64,000 nt of DNA from Alkalibacterium sp034520745 (GTDB lineage: Bacteria; Bacillota; Bacilli; Lactobacillales; Carnobacteriaceae_A): NCBI GenBank assembly GCA_034520745.1, contig JAXHNF010000011.1, forward strand, positions 1-64,000, read 5' to 3'. A model generated the notes under the pieces. It was given only the letters and a program-made list of their open reading frames with translations, ran no database searches and was not told the DNA's origin. Below, in pieces: positions 1 to 11,318 of the stretch (position 1 is its first letter; each line of letters begins with the position of its first letter). The position numbers and the translations under genes are program-made.

Positions 1-35
1 AATCGAGTGTTCACTCTCCTTTTCAGCTTGTTCAC
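1..35 (-). CDS. ABC transporter permease, N-terminal fragment at the window edge
   Basis: Only the first eleven codons are in the window. A GTG at 33-35 opens a frame reading VNKLKRRVNTR, a basic N-terminus like those that precede the first membrane helix of NupP-type permeases. It starts just after the stop of the transporter ATPase, where a permease is expected in this transporter class. The call rests mainly on position; the hydrophobic part lies outside the window. Confidence 0.35.
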   Translation of the reverse strand, partial: MNKLKRRVNTR

Positions 36-44
36 TGTTTCCAG

Positions 45-1640
45 CTAATCCGCTGTTCCTTGTTTTATATTCTTCGCCAGCTCTTGTTTCGCTTTCTCCA
101 GCGGCACACCGGCCATCAAGAGCCCCAGTTTGTTCTCCGACGTTTCATCTGCGTTGACTATGGCATTTATTTTCCCGTCTGCTAATGATGGCTATGCGGG
201 GTCAGATACATTCATAACTTCGTCTAACTCATAACTCATGAGCAGGACACCTTTTCCATTGTCACGCTGTTCGATCAGACGTTTAATGGGGATATATCCC
301 ATCGCACCGACATCCAGACCACGTGTCGGCTTGGGCCTGCTATGTAGTAATGCATGTCTGCTGATTTCACGTGCCACGATCGCTTTCTGCTCATTTGCTG
401 CGAAGTGCAACAAGCTGTCATCTTTGTTGGTACCAACATCAAATTCTTCAATCAGTTTTTTTGCATATTCTTTGATTTTTCCACTATTCAAAAATCCATT
501 TTTACTGTACGGTTTTCTGATAATACTGCTGCAACGTTAATATCTCTTCTTCCAATTTCATAAGGTAATAACTAGTCCGCCAACGGTGTTGGTCCTTCAG
601 GATACGCCCCAGACTGTTTCAGTTATTTCACGCGGCTTTTTACCGGCGATATCCTGACCGTCCAGTTCCGTCTACCGGATTCCACTTTCGTGATACCTGT
701 GATGGCCTGGATCAGTTCCGACTGACCGTTTCCGTTGACTCCGGGGTGCATCCCGTACATTTCTCCGGCTTGTTCAGATTGATGCCTTTGACAGCTTCGA
801 GGCCGCGTGATTCTTTTTACGGTCAGATTTTTGATTTCAAGGACAGGGCCTTCCGGGCTTGCCCGGTTCTTTATCTACTTTAATGATACGTAACGGCCGA
901 CCATCATGTCTTGCCAGTTCCCGCCGTAGAGGTTGATTTGACATCGACTGTATCGATACTCTTACCGCGTCGGATCACCGTGAACAGCGGTCCGCGACTT
1001 TTTCGATTCTTCGTCAACTTTGTGTGCGATCAGGATGATCGATTTGCCTTCATCCGTCAGTTTATCCATGATGACTGCCATCAATTTCATCGATTTCCTG
1101 AGGAGTCAGTACGCCTGTCGGTTCATCAAAAAATCAGGACGTCCGCACCACGGAACAGCGTTTTAAGAATCTCTGCACGCTGCCGCATGCCGCACACCGG
1201 ATGTCCTCGATCCTCGCCTGAGGGGCTCTACCGTCAGACCATAACAGTCAGATGATTCCCACAGATCATCATTCTCCAGCTCCGGATTCATCCATGAAAC
1301 CGTAAGTATGCTTTTCCTTACCCAGCATGACAATTTCCAGCCACTGTAAATTTACCCACCAACATGAAGTGCTGATGCACCATCCCGATTCCAGCTGATT
1401 GGCTTTCTCAGGCGAATGGATTTTCTCCTTATCGCCGTTAACGTAAATTTCGCCGTGAAGCCGGTTCTCAAAAGTCCGACAATATGTCCATTAGAGTTGA
1501 TTTCCCCGCACCGTTCTCGCCTAGAAGCGCGTGGATCTTCTCCTTTCTGACATTCAAGTGGATATTGTCATTGGCTTTGTAATTCGCCGAATTTCTTTGT
1601 AATGCCCTTCATTTCAATGACTGTTCTCTGTTTCTGCCAC
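45..1640 (-). CDS. Nucleoside/sugar-type ABC transporter ATPase (tandem NBD), frame-disrupted
   Basis: Energises import of a nucleoside or similar solute together with the BMP-type lipoprotein encoded upstream. Like NupO/RbsA-type ATPases it should carry two nucleotide-binding domains in about 510 residues, and the span gives about 530. Pieces in several frames can be read: Walker A GENGAGKST near 1501-1534, a Walker B/H-loop region around 1010-1150 (DVLIF then EPTGVLTPQE, later IILIAHKVDE), and the second domain at 192-491 with NEQKAIVAREISR, TRGLDVGA and VLLMSYELDEV. The C-terminus (NAIVNADETSENKLGLL, then MAGVPLEKAKQEL) runs to a TAG at 45-47. A GTG at 1638-1640 follows a GGGAGGG ribosome site. 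At least six frame breaks are present; I attribute them to sequence error, though a decayed gene cannot be excluded from this window alone. Confidence 0.75.
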
Positions 1641-1744
1641 GACCGGTCCCTCCCTGATGGGTTCGCCATACGATAACCTTGCGACATCATGTTTATTTGT
1701 CGTTTTTTCGCGTAAGGGTCTTTAATTAAATTACTACGAAAACG

Positions 1745-1762
1745 GCCAGCTTTTAGACCGGC
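1745..1762 (-). terminator. Weak terminator-like hairpin after the BMP lipoprotein gene
   Basis: On the minus strand GCCGGT and GCTGGC pair around a six-base loop and are followed by a short TTTT run. The stem is only six pairs with one G-U, so it may attenuate rather than end transcription and let some reads continue into the ATPase gene. Confidence 0.3.
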
Positions 1763-1772
1763 GCTTATTCGT

Positions 1773-2930
1773 ATTAACTTTCGATCGTTCTTTTCAGTGA
1801 TAAAAGACTATTCGCTGTATGAGTAAATTCTGGAACTTCGATTCCTCGGTCTACGATGTCCCTTTGACGTGCTTCTTCAACTGCTGACCATGCTTCGTCT
1901 TGAAAGGTTACCTTCAACCAGGTCAACGCCGCCTTCTTTCTCGCAACCGTAAGCGATTGTTCTCTCCACCAGGGAAGCCTTCTTCCATTGCCTGGTTAGC
2001 TGATTCCTGAATGGCCGCTCCTACAGCTTTGATCGTCGAAGTCAAAGTAAGGTTTCCGCCGTCACAGCGCCGCCTTCTTCTGTGCCGGTCACGGTCAACA
2101 CCAATGACCGATAGCTGAGTATCGGGATCTGATTCCATGCGGTTACGTGCTTCTGTAAACACACCGTTACCTACAGCTCCAGCTGCGTGATAAACAACAT
2201 CAGCACCGTTTGCATACATACCAGCTGCGAGTTGCTGACCGATACCGGCATCAGTAAATGATTCAGCGTACTGCACGTCTACTTCAATGCTGTCGTCAAC
2301 ATGTGCAACACCGGCTTCAAATCCAGTCTGGAAACGGTCGATAACTGGACCGCGTATTCCGCCGATAAAGCCTACTGTACCTGTTTCAGTTGTTTGAGCT
2401 GCTGCCACACCTGCCAGGAATGCTGCTTCATGGTCTGCGAATGTCAGTGACACGACGTTTTCACGGTCAGAAATATCATCCACGATTCCGAAGTTCTGAT
2501 CAGGGTTCTGGTCAGCCACATCATTGACTGAATCTAACAACTGATAGCCGATTCCGTAAATGATATCGTAGCCTTCAGCTAATGCCTGGTTCAAGTTTGG
2601 AACATATTCAGCAGAGTCATTTGACTGATAATAATCATATCCTTCGCCTTCTGAAAGTCCGTGTTCCTCGCCCCAAGCCTGCATGCCTTCCCAGGCTGAC
2701 TGGTTGAATGAACGGTCGTCCACGCCACCTTCATCGGTGATCATAGCGATTGCGAAATCGACAGCTTCTGTTTCTTCACCAGTATCTTCACCAGCGTCTG
2801 AACCTGTATCTTCTTCTTCTGTTGCAGGATCTTCGGTTGCAGGATCTGATGCATCTTGTCCTTGACAAGCTCCTAACAGAAATGCTGAAGCTCCAACTGC
2901 TAACAAACTTCTTAATTTAACTTTTGACAC
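1773..2930 (-). CDS. BMP family ABC transporter substrate-binding lipoprotein (PnrA/NupN-like)
   Basis: Surface lipoprotein that binds a nucleoside-like solute and delivers it to the ABC transporter encoded downstream. The N-terminus has a basic stretch, a hydrophobic core and the lipobox LLGAC, then an acidic Asp/Glu/Thr linker of about 30 residues typical of anchored lipoproteins. The mature part shows BMP-family features: FAIAMITDEGGVDDRSFNQS, DIIYGIGYQLLDSV, VGFIGGIRGPVIDRFQTGF, and GADVVYHAAGAVGNGVF. The frame is clean to about residue 270, then broken near 2090, 1950 and 1890; corrected frames read NVTLTSTIKAVGAAIQESA and VEEARQ...DIVDRGIEVPEFTHTA to a TAA at 1773-1775. Total about 386 residues. 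The first gene of the transporter operon. Confidence 0.9.
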
Positions 2931-3115
2931 GATAATTCCCCCTATAGTTTATATTGTCTTAGTAAGGGTCAAAGAAAGCCCATTACAGTGTCATGTTGCA
3001 GGAACGCTGTAACGGTCTTGCTGTTAACCCTTTCATGACTACATAGTAACACTCCTGTAATAAAAAGGAAAGTTAAAATTTACTAATCATTATCTATTTA
3101 TATTTTCATGCTGAT

Positions 3116-5476
3116 TCATTCTTCTGCATTGTCGGCCGCAGTTTCCATATCTTCAGGCGTCACGAGGACTTCCCTGGGCTTGGATCCTTCATGCGGTCCT
3201 ACGATTCCTTTGAGCTCCATTTCATCGACGATACGGGCAGCGCGGTTGTAGCCTATCCTGAAACGCCTCTGCAGCAGCGAGATGCTGGCTGTCTGCATAT
3301 CGACCACCAGATCCACAGCATCCGTATACAGCTCGTCTTCAGATTCACCCTGCTCTGCTTTCGGTTCGTCTTTAGGAATCATTTCTTCGACATAATTCGC
3401 TTCCTGCTGTTCTTTGACAAATGCCACCACTGCTTCGACTTCTTCATCAGAAATGAAGGCGCCCTGGACACGAGTCGCTTGTTTGCTCCATTGGAAGAAA
3501 CAGCATATCGCCTCGACCAAGCATCTTCTGCGCCGTTACTGTCGAGGATAGTGCGTGAATCTGTTCCGCTGGAAACGGCAAAAGCGATCCTGGACGGAAC
3601 GTTGGCTTTGATGATCCCAGTGATGACGTCCACACTCGGTCTCTGTGTGGCCAGGATCATGTGGATACCGGCAGCACGCGCCATTTGTGCCAGGCGGATG
3701 ATGGCATCTTCCACCTCGTTGGAAGCCACCATCATCAAGTCCGCCAGCTCATCGACGATCACGACGATGTACGGCAGCGGCAGCAGACCTTCATCATTTT
3801 CAGCGTTCTTCTTCTTGATGTACTGGTTGTATCCTTCCATATTTCCGGTGTTCCCGCTTGCCGCAAAGAGTTCATAGCGGTACTCCATCTCCTGAACGAC
3901 CTTCTGTAAGGCCTGAGCAGCTTTTTTAGGGTTGGTCACAACGGGTGTCAGCAGATGCGGGATGCCGTTATAGACATTCAGTTCGACCATTTTCGGGTCG
4001 ATCATCGTGAGCTTGACTTCATTCGGTTTCGCTTTCAACAGCAGACTGGTGATCATACCGTTGATGGAGACCGATTTACCGGATCCTGTTGCTCCGGCTA
4101 CAAGCAGGGTGGCGTTTCAGACAGGTCGGCCATTGCCACGTTGCCGGTGAATCTCCGGCCGAAGCGGGACTTCCAGCAGCTTGTCTTTATTTTCTTGGTC
4201 TGTCCTTCCGATCGTAGTTCTCTGAAAGAAACCGTGCTGACTTCTGAATTGGGCACTTCTATCCCGATCACTGCTTTTCCGGGGATCGGTGCTTCCATCC
4301 GGATATCCTTGGCAGCCAGAGCAAGAGCCAGATCATCTGTCAGACTCACGATCTTGCTGACCTTGACTCCCGTGGCCGGCTGAATCTCGTATTTTGTCAC
4401 GGCCGGACCGAGGTTCGCTTTGGTCACTTTCGCTTTCACGCCGAAACTTTCAAAAGTCTCTTCCAGTTTCTTGACGTTTTTTTGGATGATAGTATATTCG
4501 TCCGACTGATCCACTGCTTCATGTTCATCGAGAAGAGTGACGGGCGGCAGTCTGTAGGACTGGTTCTCTTCTTCGCCGATCTCAAACTCCACCGGTCCGT
4601 CTTCATCAGAAGTTTCCGTATCCTCAGCCTTATCTGACTGTTCTGCTTTATCGGCATTCTGGACTTTCTGATTGTATTTTGCCTGAAGTTCCTGATAACC
4701 TTCGATTTCCAGAGCTGTCTGTTCCGATTCCGTATCCTGCTGAGGTGCTCCAGTTTCTTCATTAATTTTATCGTTTGCTGATACAGTTTCCGTTGCCTTG
4801 GTGTTTTTTGCGTTTTTTGCGTTTTTCTTCGGTTTCGCTTTTCTGGCTTTCACTTTTTCAGCCCTGTTCGACTTGAGCTGTTTAAATTTGATTCCGATCC
4901 AGGACAGTATCGCTTTAAGAACGTTTCTTATCCGGTCGAACAGTTCCCTATATGAGAACTGGAAAAAGGTCATGATCCCGAAAAAGACTAATGTAATGAT
5001 CATCAGGTAGGTGCCGACCACACTGAACAGGAAGTAGCTCGCACTGAAAACAGTGATCCGATGATCCCTCCGCCAAGCGGGCTCCCTATGCTGTTGGACG
5101 TAAACTGCGGCCAGAAAAACCGCCAGGTCGCGACCACGCTGTTGATCGAGTCATTGATGATGGGTGCAAACCATCTCGAATGCAGGTAGACGAGCCAGGC
5201 CGTATATAGAAGAGCCACTCCTTTTGTTTTGGCTCCCTTCATACTCGGCCAGTCGCCTTTGAGTATCAGATAGATCCCTAATCCCAATAGAATAATTGCT
5301 GAAAATGCATAGGTTTCTCCCACGAAAAACCGCAGGACATTTGTAAAGAAGCGCCCGACGAACCCGAACGAACCCAGGGTCAGTATGCTCATGAAAGCAA
5401 AAATGAAACCGATCCACTCCGGTGCCACTTTATGCTGTTTTTTCTTTGGTCTTCCTCGTTTTTTACTCCGTGCCAT
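3116..5476 (-). CDS. ftsK: DNA translocase FtsK/SpoIIIE family
   Basis: Membrane-anchored, ATP-driven DNA pump that clears chromosome DNA from the closing division septum. From the start the protein shows a Lys/Arg-rich N-terminus, a run of membrane helices to about residue 160 (for example GFIFAFMSILTLGSFGFVG), an acidic and lysine-rich linker, then the RecA-like motor: Walker A GATGSGKS near 4063-4092, IVVIVDELADLMM (Walker B), and ARAAGIHMILATQRPSVDV. The C-terminal winged-helix gamma domain is present (QRRFRIGYNRAARIVDEME). Length about 787 residues, normal for the family. Frame breaks near 5030, 4100 and 3510. ATG at 5476 follows AAGGAG. Stands alone between the BMP gene and acylphosphatase. 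Confidence 0.93.
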
Positions 5477-5506
5477 GTCTGCACTCCTTCCTATATAATC
5501 TGCTTA

Positions 5507-5515
5507 ATTATAGCA
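5507..5515 (-). promoter_or_regulatory. Extended -10 promoter for ftsK
   Basis: The minus strand reads TGCTATAAT, a consensus extended -10, 31 bases upstream of the ftsK ATG. No good -35 is found at 17 bases, which is usual for extended -10 promoters. Confidence 0.45.
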
Positions 5516-5652
5516 TGAATTGTATCATCAAGGTAGGTCTGGTCTGATTCTGACTAGAAAGTAATGGCTTTCTTTTGACGTTTAAGCCTTCATAGAAGTA
5601 AACTGTTAATATACAATTATTGACTGAAATGCATTCACAAGGAGGATTTATC

Positions 5653-6024
5653 ATGGGCTCATTATTCAAGGACTTTTTTGATAAAGGTAAAAACAGAGAA
5701 TCAGACGGCGAGGTCATTTACACGAATGAACCGCTTGAAAATACAGAAACCCAGAAATTCCGAGCAACGGTTTCCGGGCGTGTCCAAGGCGTCGGCTTCC
5801 GTTTTTCAACAAAACAGTCTGCCGATGAACTTGGCGTAAAAGGGATCGTGAGAAACGAATCCGACGGAACAGTTTACGTCGAAGCGGCTGCTGACGAAGA
5901 GTCGCTCAACCAATTCATAGAGATATTACGCAAAGGGCCTTCCCCGGCAGCAGAGGTTGAAAAAGTCGTCGTCACTTATGACAGAAACATTGAAGAAAAA
6001 TCAAATTTTTCTCAAGCTAATTGA
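5653..6024 (+). CDS. Acylphosphatase with N-terminal extension
   Basis: Small enzyme that hydrolyses carboxyl-phosphate bonds of acyl phosphates. Residues about 35-120 form the acylphosphatase fold: the phosphate-binding loop VSGRVQGVGFRFSTKQSA contains the catalytic Arg, and GIVRNESDGTVYVEA contains the catalytic Asn. The enzyme is normally about 90 residues; here roughly 33 extra charged residues precede the domain (MGSLFKDFFDKGKN...), a feature also seen in some Lactobacillales members. The ATG at 5653 follows AAGGAGG at good spacing. It lies just upstream of yidC on the same strand, a pairing common in this order. The frame is intact. Confidence 0.88.
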   Translation: MGSLFKDFFDKGKNRESDGEVIYTNEPLENTETQKFRATVSGRVQGVGFRFSTKQSADELGVKGIVRNESDGTVYVEAAADEESLNQFIEILRKGPSPAAEVEKVVVTYDRNIEEKSNFSQAN

Positions 6025-6106
6025 ATTCTTCCTTCCATTAGGGTATAGTGGTGAATAGCGTGTCAGCAATGTATCACTACTATTAAACTTAAAGGATTGA
6101 ATCGAA

Positions 6107-7092
6107 TTGAAAAACCGTACTAAAAAATGGCTGTTAACCTGGTGGAATGCTTTCCATCATGTTGTTCTTATCTGGATGTATGCGCATCGACCCGGAAACC
6201 GGGACACCTTCTGGTGGATTTTCTCAGTTTTTATTTGATTACCTCGTTCTGCCAACACAGCAGTTTATCGAGATCCTGGCAGATTTCACCGGAAGTTACG
6301 GTCTCGCGATCATCGCGATCACCATTATTGTCCGCGTCCTTATCTTGCCTCTATCGATTAAACAGACAGCGGTCGACTATGGAACAACAGGCAAAAATGT
6401 CTACAGTGAAACCTGTTACCGATGAAATCCAGGCGGAAATGAAAGAAACAGACGATCCGAAAGAAAAACAAGAATTACAAGCCGAAATGATGGAGATCTA
6501 CAAAGAAAACAACGTCAATATGCTAGGCGGCTTATCCGGCTGTCTGCCGCTTCTAATTCAATTGCCGGTTTTCACAGCGATGTTCCAGGCGATCCGAATG
6601 TCCGAATCCATTCAAAGTGCGACTTGGCTAGGGATCAATCTGGGTGATGCAAGTATCTTACTTGCAGTACTGACCGGTCTTTTATATCTCATCCAGACTA
6701 AGGTCATGCAGGCCGGTATGCCTGAAGAAACACGCAAGCAATCTGGTGCCATGATGTACATGAGTCCTGTAATGATTTTAATGTTCTCGATCACTGGTCC
6801 AGCCGGACTGACATTATACTGGTTCGCCGGCGGTTTCGTTGCGATCGGTCAATCTTTGATTACCAATCTATATTATAAACCAAGGCTGGAAAAAGAGATG
6901 GAGAAAAAACACGGTGGCAAACCTGTCATCAAACGTAAGACGCGCAAGCGTAAAACGGTCGAAGCTACCGAAACGGATTCAAAATCCAATAAAACAACGC
7001 CTGCACCGTCTGCGAAAAACAGACGAAACAGCCAGAGCCCGTTTGAACAGAAAGAACGACGAAACACAGGCAAGCAGCAGCGAAACAAATAA
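6107..7092 (+). CDS. yidC: Membrane protein insertase YidC/Oxa1 (lipoprotein form)
   Basis: Inserts and folds proteins in the cytoplasmic membrane, alone or with SecYEG. A TTG at 6107 begins KNRTKKWLL and, after a frame break near 6138, a signal sequence ending in the lipobox LSGC, as in Gram-positive YidC proteins. Then follow helices GLAIIAITIIVRVLILPLSI, the cytoplasmic hairpin with EIQAEMKETDDPKEKQELQ, MLGGLSGCLPLLIQLPVF, SILLAVLTGLLYLIQ and MMYMSPVMILMFSITGPAG. The conserved Arg of the hydrophilic groove is in IIVRVL. The tail is long and basic (KKHGGKPVIKRKTRKRK), the ribosome-contacting type of YidC2. A second frame break lies near 6385. About 328 residues. Terminated at 7104-7131. Confidence 0.92.
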
Positions 7093-7103
7093 TTTAGTAT
7101 GAT

Positions 7104-7137
7104 AAAAGGAGACTCCGCGGAGTCTCCTTTTTCTTTT
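7104..7137 (+). terminator. Rho-independent terminator after yidC
   Basis: Perfect hairpin AAAGGAGACTCC/GGAGTCTCCTTT with a minimal loop, followed by TTCTTTT. Placed 12 bases after the yidC stop. Confidence 0.85.
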
Positions 7138-7158
7138 CCATCTTTTTTGAAGGAGGTG

Positions 7159-7250
7159 ACGACGTGTCCTGAAACACGTCGTTTCCTTTTAAAGGGCTTA
7201 AGGTCTTTAAAGTGGTAAGCAATCGCGTGGGCGATTGCTTACCTTTATTA
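7159..7250 (+). terminator. Two further hairpins between yidC and the kinase gene
   Basis: The first hairpin, 7159-7182, pairs ACGACGTGT with ACACGTCGT and is flanked by AAGGA and TTCCTTTT. The second, 7214-7243, pairs GGTAAGCAATCGC with GCGATTGCTTACC and is followed by TTTATTATA. With the yidC terminator this makes three stem-loops in 150 bases and no gene. The second looks like a terminator; the first could be a remnant or RNA stability element. Confidence 0.5.
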
Positions 7251-7258
7251 TATAAAAG

Positions 7259-7292
7259 CACCGGATCAGACTTCATTCAGTATGATCCGGTG
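7259..7292 (-). terminator. Terminator after the sensor kinase gene
   Basis: On the minus strand CACCGGATCA pairs with TGATCCGGTG and is followed by CTTTTATATAA. It lies 10 bases after the kinase stop and closes the response regulator-kinase operon. Confidence 0.75.
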
Positions 7293-7302
7293 TTCGATAT
7301 AA

Positions 7303-8847
7303 TTATTCAGCTGTTTTTTCGTTTTCTTTTTCTTTCTCTGTCTCATTCGTTTCTTCTTTCAACTTTGGCAGTTCGATCCTGAAGATGGAACCGTGGTGCA
7401 GCACACTTTCTGCCCATATTTTCCCGTGATAGCCTTCGATCAGCTGTTTAGCGATCGACAGACCCAGTCCGTTACCGCCTTCGGCGACGGCTTCTGGCCT
7501 CACCGACACGGTAGAAAAACGGCGGAACATTCTCGGTGTCTTCTTCCGTCATGCCTTCGCCGAAATCCTGGATGGCGATCTGAATATTGGGTCCATTATC
7601 CGACACACTGAATGGACCACTTCGCATCGGCCCAGTACTTCACCGCATTGTCCAGAAAGAATGATCAGAATCTGTTCCAGATGATTACGGTAAATATTCA
7701 CGTGGGTTTCCTTGCAAAGGTCATCATCGAAAATAAAGGTGAAGTCCGGATGAACAAGCTTGAAGTTGTTATAGGTCTGATTGATCAGTTCCCTCACGGA
7801 TGTGCGTTCATTTTTATAATGAATCTCCACTTGCTCGGCACGTGACAGATCGAGCATTTCCTGGACAAGGCTCTTCATCCGTTCGATTTCCTGAAGCGAT
7901 GCGCTGAGTGGCTCGTCTAAAACGACAGGATCGTCTTTGCCCCAGCGGTTCAAAAGCTTCATGTGCCCTTTCTACCACGGCGACCGGTGTACGGAGTTCA
8001 TGCGTAGACATCTTCTACGAACTGTTTCTGGCTGTTCGAGGTTCCGCTTGCATCCGGCTCGTCAGCATCGCGTTGTAAGGCATTGGCCAGCTTCAGTCAG
8101 TTCGTCATTGCCGTCGCCGACATCGATCCGCTGGCGCTCGATTCCGGATCTTTCTCAATGATATGCATGTCGCTTCAGTCAGACGACGGATCGTCGCTGA
8201 AGGAAGGAAATGGCAATGACGTGACCGCGATCACGCCACTGAAAAGCAGCGCAATCACGCCCGCGATCAGGATCGCGCCCAGCACACTCCGAACAGTCTG
8301 GCGACAGGAAAGAGCGCATCGCAATCAGGCTGGGGACGTAGCCAATCATCTCATCATTCAGGAAAGATAGACGGGAGTGACTGCGGACAGGGCTTCGCCG
8401 TTCGGTCCTTCTTCTGATCGTCTCGATCTGCAAGGTCTGGGCTTCTGGATTCGAACGGGAAGCATTCGACCTCATTCTTTGTTTCATGACAGGAGATCTT
8501 CACTGGCGTTGTAGACCCTGACGACACATGCCCTGACTGGCACGCAGAGGCGTGTCTTCCTCGATTCTGGCGTTTCTTCTGATGACTGGCATTTCAGGTG
8601 CCCAGACAGCTCCTCGCTGATCCAAAGTAGCTTCAACATCTTCTTCTGTCAGCTCATAAAGATTCTGCCCGAATCGTTCTGTCAGATTCACCATCACATT
8701 TCGTACGGCCTGCTTGTTCATTGTCGACCATGATCTGCTGAAAGGTAATGAGTAAAATCGTCTGACACAGCAGTACAGGTCAAAATAGTGCGATCGCAGG
8801 CCCGATAGTCCATTTCCACTCAAAGAGATACGCTTTTTCTCGTTCAT
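7303..8847 (-). CDS. arlS: ArlS-like sensor histidine kinase, frame-disrupted
   Basis: Membrane sensor kinase that phosphorylates the response regulator encoded just upstream. The N-terminus (MNEKKRISL, then a membrane helix after frame correction) and an extracytoplasmic region around 8500-8800 (AVRNVMVNLTERFGQNLYEL) precede a second helix near 8200-8290. The H-box reads STHELRTPVAVVE near 7985-8010, followed by LLNRWGKDDPVVLDE and LQEIERMKSLVQEMLDLSR, closely resembling the S. aureus ArlS segment as I remember it. The G-box EGGNGLGLSIAKQLIEG lies near 7430-7480. At least seven frame breaks; no single long frame exists. The reconstructed length, about 515 residues, is a little over the usual size. 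A decayed gene is the alternative, but the neighbouring essential genes are broken in the same way. Confidence 0.8.
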
Positions 8848-8878
8848 TCCCTTCGTATCAACGGCTCGCCGCGATTTC

Positions 8879-9611
8879 TCACGTACGCATCACGTAGCCT
8901 GTACCTCTGACCGTCTGGATGCAGGTCTTCTTTTCCGGATACATCCGATTTCATTAACGCAGATATCTGATAGATAAACATCGACGACATTGGTTTCCAC
9001 TTCTGTTTCATGAGCCCCAGACCTCGTCTGAAAGTACCTCATGGGACAGCGACAACGTTCAAGTTCGCCATCAGTTGAGCGGAGCAGTTCGTAGATCTCT
9101 CTTCGTCAGTTCAATGACGTCATCTCCGCGGCGTTTGACGAACACGGTTTCTTTTTCGACCGCTGACGTCCTTGTACGTGATGGTGGCTCCGACGACCTG
9201 ACGTTCTTCTTCTCGTTCCGATTTCGATACGGCGAAGCAGCGCACGCATACGTGCCAGCAGCTCCTCGATCGCGAACGGTTTGACGACGTAATCGTCTGC
9301 GCCGTGGTCGAAGCCTTGGAACCGACACGGCTCGATCACAGAATCTCTGGCCTGTCGATTGGATGATGATTGGCACATCGCCGACCATACGGATGCGGCG
9401 GGCCACATCGACGCCGCTCCAGTTTTCAGGAAGCATCAGGTCAAGCAGGAGCACGGTTCCAGTCCTTGCTTTCGTCTTACAGCCGCTTCAAGTCCTGAAG
9501 GCGGCCGTCAAAACGTACCTCCGTCTCGAATCCTTCATGTGTCAGTTCCAGTTCGACAAAGCGAGCCGAAATTCTTTTCGTCTTCAATAATTAAAGTCTC
9601 TGGCGCTCTAT
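8879..9611 (-). CDS. arlR: ArlR-like OmpR-family response regulator, frame-disrupted
   Basis: DNA-binding partner of the ArlS-like kinase. The receiver domain shows TLIIEDEKN (acidic pocket), VLLLDLMLPE (phosphoacceptor Asp) and FDHGADDYVVKPFAIEELLARMRALLRR (conserved Lys and the alpha4-beta5 face). The winged-helix part contains ETVFVKRRGDDVIELTKR and ends TVRGTGYVMRT, the OmpR wing, at a TGA at 8879. No intact start codon remains; AGGAG at 9615-9620 points to a start near 9611 (probably ATG with one lost base). Several frame breaks and short insertions occur. The kinase starts 31 bases downstream, so the two are one operon, placed after gnd as in enterococci. Confidence 0.78.
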
Positions 9612-9783
9612 TGACTCCTACTTTTTGATCTTGGGTTTTATCATTAGAAATTAATGTTATAATGCCTGACATTACGCTCTTTCAGCTTTACCACATTTTT
9701 AGGAGATCAGAAAGAATGTTAGACCCGTCTGATCGTAAAATTATAACAGGTTATAGATAAAAAATAGCAGTGACTAGAAAATA

Positions 9784-9809
9784 GCAGGTTCCAGAAAGGT
9801 AATACCTGC
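9784..9809 (-). terminator. Probable terminator after gnd
   Basis: On the minus strand GCAGGT and ACCTGC pair around a 14-base loop and are followed by TATTTTCT. The weak stem makes readthrough into the arlRS-like pair possible. Confidence 0.4.
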
Positions 9810-9837
9810 CAACATTCGACGATTTCACCGCCAGCTT

Positions 9838-11318
9838 CTATTGGATCGCAGTTTTCTTCGCCTTCATTGCCGTACCAGTCAAAAGTGGAACGTGCCTTCT
9901 TCCGGTCCACACGCTCATAGGGCGTGTGCGCCGAAGCAGTCGACGCTGGGCCTGAATGAATGTTCGCCGGCAGACGCGCTGACCGGCAAGAATCATAATA
10001 GGCGATGGCTGCACCTGAAAAGGCCGGTACAGGAACCCCGGCCCGGACAGCCAGACTCAATAGCATTCTTTGACGGACCGCTGGTATCGTTCGGCGATAT
10101 CCATGAAGTACTCGTCCAGCATCAGATTTTTCAGTTCCGGTTCACGTTCATAAGCTTCCGTGATTTTCTGAAGGAAACGGGCGCGGATGATACAGCCGGC
10201 ACGGAAAATCTTGGCGATCATGCGGCCGATTCCAGTCCCCGAGCTCATATTCTTTCTGGAAGCTGTCGCCATTTTGAGCAAAACCTTGAGCATAACTCAT
10301 GATCTTACTGAAGTACAGCGCTTCACGCATTTTTTCAAGCAGTTTCTTTTTTGTCGCCTTCATACAGTTTTGTTGCAGGCTTAGGCAGGACTGTTGCTTG
10401 CTTCTAGATAGGGATCGGTCTTCCATTGCTGAAATATAACGGCTGAAACAGATTCTGTTATAAGCGGCAGTGGAATGCCTAAATCTAACGCACTCTGAGA
10501 GGTCCATTTACCCGTTCCCTTGTTTCCGGCACGGTCCAGGATCACATCGACCATGAATTCTCCCGTTTCAGGGTCTTTCTTGGTCAACGCATCAGCCGTG
10601 ATCTCGATCAGGAAGCTGTCCAGTTCGCCTTCGTTCCATTCGTTGAAGACTTCGGCGGCTTCTTCATTCGACATGCCGACCATGTCTTTCATCAGGTTAT
10701 AGGACTCGGCAATCAGCTGCATGTCACCGTACTCGATACCGTTATGCACCATTTTAACGTAGTGTCCGGCACCATTCGGACCGATATACGTCACGCAGGG
10801 TTCGCCGTCAGCCGGAGCTTTGGCTGCGATTTTCTCCAGGATCGGTGCAACAAGGTCGTAAGCGACTTTCTGTCCGCCCGGCATGATCGCAGGGCCTTTG
10901 AGGGCACCTTCTTCACCGCCGGAAACGCCCGTACCGATGAAATTGATGCCAGAGTCAGCCAGTTCCTTGCTCGCGGCGGATCGTATCCTGGTAGAATGTG
11001 TTCCCGCCGTCGATGAGGATATCGCCCTCATCTAGGAAAGGCAGTAGCTGTTGAATGACTGCATCGGTCCCTTTACCGGCCTGGACCATCAGCAAATATC
11101 TTTTGCTCAGGTTTTTCAAGCGCATTTGAGTAGATTCTTCCAGCTCCAGTAGCCGTTGCGACCAGATTTTTGTCCCGGATCTTTTCTTCGATGACAGCTG
11201 TCGTTTTGGAAGACGTACGGTTGTATAAAGAAACAGAGTAGCCTCTGCTCTCGATATTCAAAGCCAGGTTTTTACCCATTACGGCCATACCGATGACGCC
11301 GACTTGTTGTTTACTCAT
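9838..11318 (-). CDS. gnd: 6-phosphogluconate dehydrogenase, decarboxylating
   Basis: Oxidises 6-phosphogluconate to ribulose 5-phosphate and CO2 with NADP+, the second dehydrogenase of the oxidative pentose phosphate pathway. Start MSKQQVGVIGMAVMGKNLALNIESRGY carries the Rossmann GxAxMG motif. Further signature stretches are NFIGTGVSGGEEGALKGPAIMPGG, the substrate-binding YVKMVHNGIEYGDMQLIAE, ILDRAGNKGTGKWTSQSALDLG and, near the end, GCIIRARFLQKI and AYYDSCRSARLPANI. Frame breaks near 11,060, 10,450, 10,270 and 10,030. The C-terminus is uncertain: the frame that gives FDWYGNE most likely ends at the TAG at 9838-9840 after one more break. Reconstructed length about 493 residues, slightly long for the family. 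ATG at 11318 follows GGAGGAG. Confidence 0.92.

Noticed and set aside
3191..3877. 228-codon plus-strand frame opposite ftsK
   Set aside because: It is the antisense shadow of the conserved FtsK motor domain and has no start signal.
9719..9837. C-terminal extension of gnd beyond FDWYGNEG
   Set aside because: It would make the protein about 40 residues too long and runs through the likely terminator; a frame break near 9,860 is more probable.
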